Shown piece by piece: positions 25,719-32,505 of a stretch of DNA of 64,000 nucleotides (position 1 is its first letter; the number at the start of each line of letters is the position of its first letter). The stretch spans positions 124,001 through 188,000 of the forward strand of contig CANNFR010000010.1 of assembly GCA_947503935.1 (NCBI GenBank), in the 5' to 3' direction. The notes under the pieces were generated by a model. The model ran no database searches, was not told the DNA's origin, and was given only the letters and a program-made list of their open reading frames with translations. The position numbers and the translations under genes were made by a program. The DNA is from an uncultured Paracoccaceae bacterium (GTDB lineage: Bacteria; Pseudomonadota; Alphaproteobacteria; Rhodobacterales; Rhodobacteraceae).

Positions 25719-26279
25719 CTAAGGAATGATCCGGTTGTACTTGGTGCCTTCCAGCGTCGCACCCACGATCAGGCCGGCCTGGCCGAAGACGAAGGCCACG
25801 ACTGGCGACAGGACGGTGTTGGTGTCGGCCAGGATGGTCTCGCCCTGGTCGTTCAGCGCGTATTTGGCGTCGGCGCCGAGCGCCCAGCCGGTTGACCGGC
25901 GGAACAGCGACAGCGCCTCGGGTGTCATGAAGAACAGCGCGTGGGCATATTGCTGCGCGCCCACCTGCAGCCCAAAGGTCGCCTGCGCGGCCGAGTAATA
26001 ATCGACCGTCACGTCATTCACCCTGAGCGCGCCGCGCCCATACGAGCCGCCAAATCCAAAGCCCGCTTCGGTGATCAGCGGCATCCACAAGATGCCCGAG
26101 GCCTTCTGCGACAGGTCCTGCGTACCGGGGTAGCGCGAATAGAGGAAGTCGCGCGTCGCATCGACCCGCTGGTCGATCCGTCCGCCGCCGTCCGAACCCA
26201 CGCCATTGCCACAGCCCGCCAGCCCCAGGCCGGCAGCGCCACCGATCGCCAAAAATCCACGTCGGGAATATCCCTGCAT
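25719..26279 (-). CDS. SYLF/YSC84-domain lipoprotein
   Basis: A 186-residue protein. The N-terminus has both a twin-arginine start (SRRGFLAIGG) and a lipobox-like LAGC ending at about Cys23, so it is probably an exported lipoprotein. The rest is the SYLF (YSC84-like, lipid-binding) domain: QKASGILWMPLITEAGFGFGGSYGRGAL, then TFGLQVGAQQYAHALFFMT, and late GLIVGATLEGTKYNRI. Homologous domains bind phosphoinositides or actin in eukaryotes; in bacteria the role is unclear. It is a single-gene unit with a terminator behind it. Confidence 0.85.
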   Translation of the reverse strand: MQGYSRRGFLAIGGAAGLGLAGCGNGVGSDGGGRIDQRVDATRDFLYSRYPGTQDLSQKASGILWMPLITEAGFGFGGSYGRGALRVNDVTVDYYSAAQATFGLQVGAQQYAHALFFMTPEALSLFRRSTGWALGADAKYALNDQGETILADTNTVLSPVVAFVFGQAGLIVGATLEGTKYNRIIP

Positions 26280-26839
26280 GTCCGTTTCTCTTTCCTGTTA
26301 TCCGCCTCAACGTCCGGCCTGTCTCGGCCGGTTCATGAGACGCAGTATAGGCAAGGTTCAAAGGGCTGTCACCACAAGATATGGTGAGGGTGGGGGCCAG
26401 ATGCCTGCTCGGCAGGCTTGTGCCGAAGGCGATCTGTGCCGCGTCAGCCGCTGTCGACCCGATGCCATTGATTTTCTGATTGCAAGCAGCGCGGCGCTTC
26501 GGGAAGCTCCACCACAACATCAGGTATTTCTGCCCTGAACAGGACCTTCAACGCGATTTACGCGGAGGTCCGCTTTCGGGACTCTGCTGTCATTCTACGG
26601 AGGCACCTGAATGTCAGCTCTTGGGGCGCTCACCTAGCGATTTCGATGTCGTTAGTTTTGGTCCAGTGGTCAAATGCCACGACGATCTTACCATCCTCAA
26701 AGACATGGAAACGGCGAGGTTGCTCAGGAGGTCAAGCGAACTGCTTCGATGAGAGAGTATACATTCCGGTACGCAGGCGTTCTTATTGTTTACGCGCAAA
26801 CCCACGGCGAACTCTATTCGACTATTTCTACATCACAAA
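26280..26839. other. 560-base spacer without an intact gene, with a possible SnoaL/NTF2-like remnant
   Basis: No ORF here looks like a gene. On the minus strand about 26634-26725 reads HVFEDGKIVVAFDHWTKTND between close stops, which resembles the end of a SnoaL/NTF2-like protein, so this may be decayed coding sequence. The stretch has lower GC than its surroundings. The region nearest 26280 should contain the SYLF gene promoter. Confidence 0.4.
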
Positions 26840-27820
26840 CTATTTCGGCTTTCGCCTTCGTAACGTACCTTGCAAAGAGTCGGGAGCGCAAAGTGGTTTG
26901 GTGTGCGACCCCAAGGACAACGGCTCCAGTGGTTTCTCTGGCCTTTTGGACATTCGCGTGTGACTGTTAAGCAAAAGGCACCCAGCGAGCACAATCAAAG
27001 CGGCGCCAACGATTGAGAACCCTTGTGGCACTTCGTTGAACGCAAAATAGCCGATAAAAACTGCACCGATCAGTTCCAGGTAGACCAGTGGCGACAAGGA
27101 TGACACATCGGCAAATCGAAAGGCGGCGATCGCGAGGCCGTGACTGGCCGCAGAAAGTCCACCCAGCCCAAGAAAAAACGTCAGATCCCCCCATGTCGGT
27201 GTGGACCAGCACAGGAGGGCTTGGGGTGTCAGCAATATCGTCCCGACGACACATTGAAACGCCAGCGTTTCGATCAGATCGCTGGCTGTTGACGCATGCC
27301 GTGTGGCAACGAGATAGAGCGCAAAGAACAGACCGGCGCCGAGCGCCAGGAGAATGCCCGGCTCGATCACGGTCCCCGGGCGCAGGATGACGATCGCCCC
27401 GGCGAAGCCGAGGACAAGGCTGACAAATCTCCGGTGCGTCAAGCGTTCCTTCAAGATGATGACGGACAGGGCGACCGCAAAGATGGGTCCAACAAAGTAG
27501 GCACTGACCGCCGTCGCCAGCGGAATGCGCGCTATCGAAAGAAAGTAGAGCGTCATCGCCGCGACAAGACAGATCGTTCGCGCGGCGTGCGACGTTCGGC
27601 GTTCTCTCGGAAGGAAATGCCGACCTCGCAAGATTGCGGCAACCGGAAGAACGATTGCGCTGGCGACCATGTAGCGTGCCCAGGAAAGGAAGAGCGGCGA
27701 GTACTCGGCACTGAGATATTTGGCTATCCCGTCCACGATTGGAATCAAAAGCATCGCAAGAGCCATGAGAGCGATGCCCTTCGCCGGCTGACCGGAAACT
27801 GCCGACCCGACGGGGGCCAT
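26840..27820 (-). CDS. EamA family (DMT superfamily) transporter
   Basis: A 326-residue inner-membrane protein with ten hydrophobic segments in two EamA halves (first: MALAMLLIPIVDGIAKYLS; second: LALGAGLFFALYLVATRHA). Such proteins export or exchange small metabolites; the substrate is unknown. A frame extending to 27976 exists, but the ATG at 27820 follows AGGAG and lies 11 bases after the SDR stop, so the two genes form an operon. The C-terminal ~40 residues after the last helix are basic and unusually long (ending TLRRRKPK), perhaps because the original stop was lost into the degenerate spacer. Confidence 0.85.
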   Translation of the reverse strand: MAPVGSAVSGQPAKGIALMALAMLLIPIVDGIAKYLSAEYSPLFLSWARYMVASAIVLPVAAILRGRHFLPRERRTSHAARTICLVAAMTLYFLSIARIPLATAVSAYFVGPIFAVALSVIILKERLTHRRFVSLVLGFAGAIVILRPGTVIEPGILLALGAGLFFALYLVATRHASTASDLIETLAFQCVVGTILLTPQALLCWSTPTWGDLTFFLGLGGLSAASHGLAIAAFRFADVSSLSPLVYLELIGAVFIGYFAFNEVPQGFSIVGAALIVLAGCLLLNSHTRMSKRPEKPLEPLSLGSHTKPLCAPDSLQGTLRRRKPK

Positions 27821-27831
27821 CCTTGCCACTC

Positions 27832-28743
27832 CTACCGATACCCGGTCGTGTCGGCAGGTTTGCCTGCATCCTGCACTTCCGGGACGTATCTCCAAGCATC
27901 CGGCTGGCTGCCATCCGTATCGGTAAAGCCGTAAATCTGCGCCAGACCGCCACTCGAAAGCGACTGGCCGTTCCACCGCGCGCGCTCCGGGTCGGCTGCC
28001 AAGGCAGCAACGGCCCGACCGACATAGGCCGGGCTTTCGGAAATCGCAAAATGCGGTGACTTGTCAGTTGCATCTCGCCAGGTCGCTTCCGTCACATCGT
28101 AAGCATCCAGCATGGCTTCGGAGCGCAGCCAGCCCGGCGTCAATGCCACCGCCGTCCCTCCATAGGGTTTCAGTTCATGGGCCAGAGAAAAGGCCATGCG
28201 GTTCACGGCTGCCTTGGCAAGATCGAAGAAGAACGACACGCGATAGTTGGCGGCGTTGTACTCGTCGGTGCCGTCGGTCACTTCGACAACCAGGCCACCC
28301 GGCCGCTCGATCAGCAAAGGCAACGCAAAATGCCCGGTAATGGCGTGGGTATCGACCGCCAGCCGCAGCGTTCGCAAACCATAGTCGAGATCACTCTCCC
28401 AAAGCGTTTTGTTCCATTCCATCCGGGTCGCCCCCCAGATGTCGTTCACCAGGATGTCCAGTTGACCCTGCTCTGACCGGATTCTGTCGACCAGGGCCTT
28501 CACCTCCGAGGGGATAAGATGATCGACCCTAACAGCAATGCTGACGCCGCCAGCCTGATCGACAAGGGCTGCGGTTTCCTCGATGGTTTCGGGCCGGTCC
28601 ATCTCGGATCGGCCTTCGATCGTCGAACGTCCCGTGACATAGACGGTGGCCCCGGCACGCCCCAACTCTGTCGCGATCCCTCTGCCTGCGCCGCGTGTTC
28701 CGCCGGCCACCAAGGCGACCTTGTTTCTCAGGGGCTTTTCCAT
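27832..28743 (-). CDS. SDR family oxidoreductase lacking the catalytic tyrosine
   Basis: A 303-residue short-chain dehydrogenase/reductase. The nucleotide-binding motif GGTRGAGRG is at 14-22 and the NDIWG block follows. In the active-site segment, where homologues show Tyr-x-x-x-Lys, this protein reads FDLAK with Phe173 and Lys177: the tyrosine codon TAC is replaced by TTC at 28225-28227. The usual active-site serine is also unclear (EVTDGTDEY). It may be inactive, a binding protein, or use another residue. It is the first gene of an operon with the EamA transporter and divergent from the CGNR regulator. Confidence 0.88.
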   Translation of the reverse strand: MEKPLRNKVALVAGGTRGAGRGIATELGRAGATVYVTGRSTIEGRSEMDRPETIEETAALVDQAGGVSIAVRVDHLIPSEVKALVDRIRSEQGQLDILVNDIWGATRMEWNKTLWESDLDYGLRTLRLAVDTHAITGHFALPLLIERPGGLVVEVTDGTDEYNAANYRVSFFFDLAKAAVNRMAFSLAHELKPYGGTAVALTPGWLRSEAMLDAYDVTEATWRDATDKSPHFAISESPAYVGRAVAALAADPERARWNGQSLSSGGLAQIYGFTDTDGSQPDAWRYVPEVQDAGKPADTTGYR

Positions 28744-28789
28744 GTCTGCTCTCCTCCACCGTCGTTTCAGCCACGTTGCGTTGTGGGGT

Positions 28790-28845
28790 GGTAACTGGCA
28801 TTATGTGTTTTGATGGGTACAGGATACATAGGTGCAGGTTACTGG
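28790..28845. promoter_or_regulatory. Near-identical 9-mers in the divergent SDR/CGNR promoter region
   Basis: GGTAACTGG (28790-28798) and GGTTACTGG (28837-28845) are direct repeats differing at one base, 47 bases apart, in the 106-base space between the two divergent genes. They are candidate binding sites for the CGNR protein. Evidence is only repetition and position. Confidence 0.35.
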
Positions 28846-28849
28846 TCAA

Positions 28850-29434
28850 ATGAAACTAGACAGTTACATAGATGCCGGCATTCTCGCGTCTGTTGAATTC
28901 GCAAACAGGCTCACGCCCGGCTATGCCAACGGAAAGCCGGTCGCCGAGATCGACGTGCTACAAGCCGTCCGGGAGGTTGTCGCGATAGACCCACCTTCTG
29001 TCGCCGCCTTGTCGGAGAATGACGCAGACGGTTTCGTGGCGTTGGCAGAACGACTGCGCGCGATATTCGTCAGTATTGACGGAGGTGACATCGATGACGC
29101 CGCAGAATTGCTGAACACGATCCTGTCGGAGCACCCGGCGACCCCCTATCTGGCAAAGGAAGAGGGTGTCTGGCACCTCCACCACCATCCGGCGGACGCT
29201 GCCGTTCTGCCAATGTGGACAGCGATTTGTGCCGAGGGACTTGCCCGGATGATCGGCACGCAGGATGCGCGTCGTCTTGGCATCTGCATGGCGGAGAACT
29301 GCGACCGGGTTTTTGCAGACACATCAAAGAACGCCACCCGACGGTTTTGCTCGTCAGCCTGTCAGAACCGCACCAAGACGGCTGCTTTCCGCGCCAGAAA
29401 ACGCGCAGCGGCGGTGACCGAAAACAAACCCTGA
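28850..29434 (+). CDS. CGNR zinc finger / ABATE domain transcriptional regulator
   Basis: A 194-residue protein with an N-terminal ABATE-like domain (ASVEFANRLTPGY... through AERLRAIF) and a C-terminal zinc ribbon: GICMAENCDRVFADTSKNATRRFCSSACQNR, with four cysteines. The name-giving Cys-Gly-Asn-Arg is Cys-Gln-Asn-Arg here. Such proteins are presumed DNA-binding regulators and are often divergent from the gene they control; here that is the SDR-EamA pair. An earlier frame start at 28832 is possible; the ATG at 28850 gives the family-like beginning MKLDSYIDAG. Confidence 0.85.
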   Translation: MKLDSYIDAGILASVEFANRLTPGYANGKPVAEIDVLQAVREVVAIDPPSVAALSENDADGFVALAERLRAIFVSIDGGDIDDAAELLNTILSEHPATPYLAKEEGVWHLHHHPADAAVLPMWTAICAEGLARMIGTQDARRLGICMAENCDRVFADTSKNATRRFCSSACQNRTKTAAFRARKRAAAVTENKP

Positions 29435-29733
29435 TAAGCCGCAGTTTTCGACCGCGATCCTGCCGCCCAGACAATGACGGCAAGATGCGCTTCGCCGATT
29501 TGAGAGATCGAACGGCAAATGACTGCAATACGGGTGTCCGGTAAAGGCGCTCTGGCGCTGTACCGGTGGTGCCTGTTAGGGGCCTGCTCCGGTGGCTGCT
29601 CGTTTTGATGCGCTAACCGACTAAGTGTTTGGCGAAGCCGACATTCGCTGCATTTGCTGCACGTGGTAGGTTTGGGCTCTTTATGGACATTCAACATGTC
29701 CTCACGAATGGGCAAATCATAGAGAGAATAAGT
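29435..29733. other. Spacer between the CGNR gene and the tmRNA gene
   Basis: About 300 bases without a credible ORF on either strand. The part at 29630-29690 (GCCGACATTCGCTGCATTTGC, then GGTTTGGGCTC and GGACATTC) looks like a degenerate sequence I recall from intergenic regions of related bacteria, and may be a decayed repeat. Confidence 0.35.
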
Positions 29734-30162
29734 GCAGGCTTCTGTTGCCAGGTGCCTGCGAACCCCGCCAGACCGCGGCTAGGCGGCTGGGCTTAAAGTT
29801 TCGGTTACCCGAACTGCTTACGCAGCAAGGGCGACCGGAGCACGGTTGTCGTTGGCAACTGTACTTAACGCACCGATAACGGTGGTAGCTCACCGAGCGA
29901 AAGCATTCCCCTTTACACGTTCGTCGATCCTGTTTCGGCCCCATTCGCCCCCAACGAGGGATGATTGGTGGAGCCGCCGGGTACCGCCCCCGGGTCCGAT
30001 CCGCTTATTACGGGCGCGTTTATCGCCATAGTCCCGGGCAAACCCTGGACGGTGTAAATGTAGGCGCGCGCGTGGCGCTGTGCAACAGGAAGCTGCCCCC
30101 AAAGGCGGCAAATGATCGGCTTCTTGGCACATCGCTTGGAAAGATGCGCCCAAGTGACCGCG
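29734..30162 (-). ncRNA. ssrA: Transfer-messenger RNA, permuted two-piece form
   Basis: Rescues stalled ribosomes with SmpB. The gene is circularly permuted, as in other alphaproteobacteria. On the minus strand the acceptor piece comes first and ends CGGCTCCACCA (CCA end at 29966), with T-arm stem CCGGG/CCCGG before it. A 23-base intervening segment (29943-29965) follows, then the coding piece begins GGGGCCGAAACAGGATCGAC at 29942. GGGGCCG pairs over all seven positions (one G-U) with CGGCTCC, rebuilding the acceptor stem. The tag reading frame lies at 29818-29856. A hairpin GCAGGC/GCCTGC at 29734-29759 probably terminates the transcript. The outer ends are approximate. Confidence 0.93.
29818..29856 (-). 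other. tmRNA proteolysis-tag reading frame
   Basis: From the resume codon GCC at 29856 the frame reads ANDNRAPVALAA followed by TAA. The ANDN start and the LAA ending are typical of alphaproteobacterial degradation tags recognised by ClpXP. Confidence 0.95.
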
Positions 30163-30168
30163 CGCCAT

Positions 30169-30174
30169 ATTATA
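30169..30174 (-). promoter_or_regulatory. -10 element of the tmRNA gene
   Basis: A perfect TATAAT on the minus strand, seven bases before the inferred 5' end of the tmRNA precursor. No convincing -35 hexamer is seen 16-18 bases upstream. Confidence 0.55.
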
Positions 30175-30303
30175 TTTCACCAAGAGGGCAGACTACGTAG
30201 TGATGGGTATTCCCTCGGCATGAAACCGCCGCTAGGGTCACCGGCATCGAAACGATCCGCCCGGACCAAAGGGAGCGGGCGCCACATGGGAGGAATTGAC
30301 CTT

Positions 30304-31389
30304 ATGGATCGTCGTTCATTTCTTACGAAAGCCTCAATCGGGGGCGCAACTGCGGCGGCAGCGTCAACGCTTGCCGCGCCGCTCTATGCGCAGGGCAACC
30401 GCACCCTGACGCTGGTGACGACCTGGACACGCGGCCTGGCCGGTGTGCATGACAGCGCGCAGCGCGTGGCCGACACGATCACCGCGATGTCGGACGGCGC
30501 CTTGACCGTCGATCTGAAGGCCGCGGGCGAGCTTGTGGGCGCGTTCGACGTGTTTGATGCCGTGACCTCGGGTCAGGCCGACATGTATCACGGCGCCGAC
30601 TATTACTTCGTTGGCCAGCACCCGGCCTACGCCTTCTTCACCGCCGTGCCCTTCGGCATGACCGCACAGGAGATCGTCAACTGGTACCATCATGACGGCG
30701 GCATGGAGCTGCATGACGAGCTGGGCCAGATCTTTGGCCTGAAATCCTTCCTGGCGGGCAATACCGGCGCGCAGGCCGGTGGCTGGTTCCGCCGCGAGAT
30801 TGCGGGCCCCGAAGACTTCAACGGCCTGAAGTTCCGTATGCCGGGCCTCGGCGGTCTGGCGCTCGGCAAGCTTGGTGCCTCGGTGCAGAACCTGCCCGGT
30901 GGCGAAGTGTATCAGGCGCTGTCCTCCGGCGCGCTGGACGGGACCGAGTGGATCGGCCCCTGGGCGGACGAAAAGGCGGGCTTCCAGGAGATCACCAAGA
31001 TCTACTACACCGCTGGCTTCCACGAGCCGGGTGCGGCCCTGTCGCTGGCGACCAACCGCGACGTCTTCGACAGCCTCTCACCGTCGCATCAGAAGATCAT
31101 CGAGATCGCGTCGGGCGATTGCCACCAGTGGAACCTGTCGCAATTCCTCAGCCAGAACGGTGCGGCGCTGCAGCGTCTGCAGGCCGCCGGCGTGCAGGTG
31201 CGCGAATTCCCCGAGACGGTGTGGAATTCGTTCGGTGCCGCGTCGGCCGAGGTTCACGCCGAGAACATGGGCGACGACCTCTACAAGAAGGTCTACGACA
31301 GCGCCATGGCCTCGATGCGCTCGTCCTCGGCGTGGCTGACCCGCTCGGAAGGCGTGTACCGCACCCAGCGCGACCGCGTCCTCGGCTAA
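30304..31389 (+). CDS. TRAP transporter substrate-binding protein (DctP family)
   Basis: A 361-residue periplasmic binding protein of a TRAP importer. The N-terminus is a Tat signal (MDRRSFLTKASIGG, ending near APLYAQG), as in the subgroup of Tat-exported TRAP proteins. Family features: EIAGPEDFNGLKFRMPGLGG, with the conserved arginine that binds a ligand carboxylate, and GALDGTEWIGPWADEKAGF. The ATG at 30304 follows GGGAGGAA; the longer frame back to 30112 runs into tmRNA sequence. Ligand likely an organic acid; which one is unknown. Confidence 0.92.
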   Translation: MDRRSFLTKASIGGATAAAASTLAAPLYAQGNRTLTLVTTWTRGLAGVHDSAQRVADTITAMSDGALTVDLKAAGELVGAFDVFDAVTSGQADMYHGADYYFVGQHPAYAFFTAVPFGMTAQEIVNWYHHDGGMELHDELGQIFGLKSFLAGNTGAQAGGWFRREIAGPEDFNGLKFRMPGLGGLALGKLGASVQNLPGGEVYQALSSGALDGTEWIGPWADEKAGFQEITKIYYTAGFHEPGAALSLATNRDVFDSLSPSHQKIIEIASGDCHQWNLSQFLSQNGAALQRLQAAGVQVREFPETVWNSFGAASAEVHAENMGDDLYKKVYDSAMASMRSSSAWLTRSEGVYRTQRDRVLG

Positions 31390-31408
31390 GCGCCCGCGCA
31401 AAAGATCG

Positions 31409-31434
31409 CTCCCGGCCCACGGGCCGGGAGTTTT
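31409..31434 (+). terminator. Terminator between the TRAP binding-protein and permease genes
   Basis: CTCCCGGCCC and GGGCCGGGAG form a 10-bp stem with AC at the apex, followed by TTTT. It sits 20 bases after the binding-protein stop, inside the operon, and should favour the binding protein over the membrane subunits. Confidence 0.85.
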
Positions 31435-31485
31435 CGCCTATTGCGACCCGAAAAGATGTTCATGGATTGATCCGGCAGGGGCAGG

Positions 31486-32490
31486 ATGACCGACGAAATC
31501 GAATGTTCAGGCTTTTTCGCCCCCGCGACCGAAGACACGATCAGTTGCCTTGATGCGTTTCAGGCCTCAGGCGTGTTTCAATGGTTCTTCGGCAACATCC
31601 TGGAAGCCTTCTACAATTTCGCCTACGCCATCATCCACCCCGGCAGCTGGCTGACCTGGATCGGGTCGATCGGCGGCAGGCTGGAAAGCACCGAGGCCAA
31701 GGAATCGCTGGCGCGGTTCATGTATTACGGCGCCTCGGTCGAATTCTTCTTCGTCATTCTGGCTGCTTTTCTGATCTTCACCGGCATCGGCATGTGGCGC
31801 CGTGCCGTGCTTTGGGGCGCTGTGCGCGTCCTGGAAGGCTTCGCCAATATCACCGGCCGGTTCTTTGCCTGGGCCGGGCTGATCATGGTGTTGCAGCAGA
31901 TCATGATCGTCTTCCAGCAACGCATCTTCCTGGCTTCCTCCATCGGGGTTGAGGTGGGGGGCGTCGGCTTTGCGCGCGACGTGTCCTGGTGGTCGGAAGA
32001 GCTGAAGCTCTACAATGCCATCATCATCTGCTTTTGCGTCAGCTACACCTTCGTGCAGGGCGGGCATGTGCGGGTCGACCTGGTCTATTCGGCCGTGCGC
32101 TACCGCACCAAGAAGGCCATCGACATGTTCGGCTCGCTGGTCTTCATGCTGCCGGTGGCGGTGCTAATCTGGCTTTACGCGTGGTTCTTCATGTGGCGCC
32201 ATCTGGTGGTGCCGAACCCGTCGGCCTCGGCCTCGATCGATCGCCTGATGATGCAGACGCGCGCCTTGCGCTGGAATGTCGAGACGATCGGCTTTTCGCC
32301 CAACGGGTTCGATGCCTACTTCCTCTTCAAGATCCTGATCGCGATCTTCGCGGCCATGGTCTTCATCCAGGGCATCGCATTTTTCTACCGCTCCTATCTG
32401 CACTTCGTCGAAGGCGAAGAGAGTGAGGGCAAGTATCTGGACAAGGACACCCTGGGAGAGGGTGAGGACGTCTATGAGGGCGTCCATTAG
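31486..32490 (+). CDS. TRAP transporter small permease (DctQ family)
   Basis: Small membrane subunit of the TRAP importer. At 334 residues it is about twice the size of ordinary DctQ; relatives of this large subgroup have extra N-terminal and C-terminal segments. Hydrophobic stretches near 87-104, 124-148, 175-195, 213-236 and 285-303 include the family helix pair and VQGGHVRVDLVYSAVRYRTKKAIDM. It lies 51 bases beyond the intra-operon terminator and 15 bases before the large permease. Confidence 0.88.
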   Translation: MTDEIECSGFFAPATEDTISCLDAFQASGVFQWFFGNILEAFYNFAYAIIHPGSWLTWIGSIGGRLESTEAKESLARFMYYGASVEFFFVILAAFLIFTGIGMWRRAVLWGAVRVLEGFANITGRFFAWAGLIMVLQQIMIVFQQRIFLASSIGVEVGGVGFARDVSWWSEELKLYNAIIICFCVSYTFVQGGHVRVDLVYSAVRYRTKKAIDMFGSLVFMLPVAVLIWLYAWFFMWRHLVVPNPSASASIDRLMMQTRALRWNVETIGFSPNGFDAYFLFKILIAIFAAMVFIQGIAFFYRSYLHFVEGEESEGKYLDKDTLGEGEDVYEGVH

Positions 32491-32505
32491 GGGACGGAGC
32501 AGATA

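Noticed and set aside
26646-26970. Plus-strand ORFs in the spacer before the EamA gene
   Set aside because: Composition without hydrophobic core or motifs, and they overlap the end of the EamA gene; the minus strand shows the better, though degenerate, similarity.
29734-30162. tmRNA gene as an integration site of a genomic island
   Set aside because: No integrase, direct repeats of the tmRNA end or island-like gene content was found on either side.
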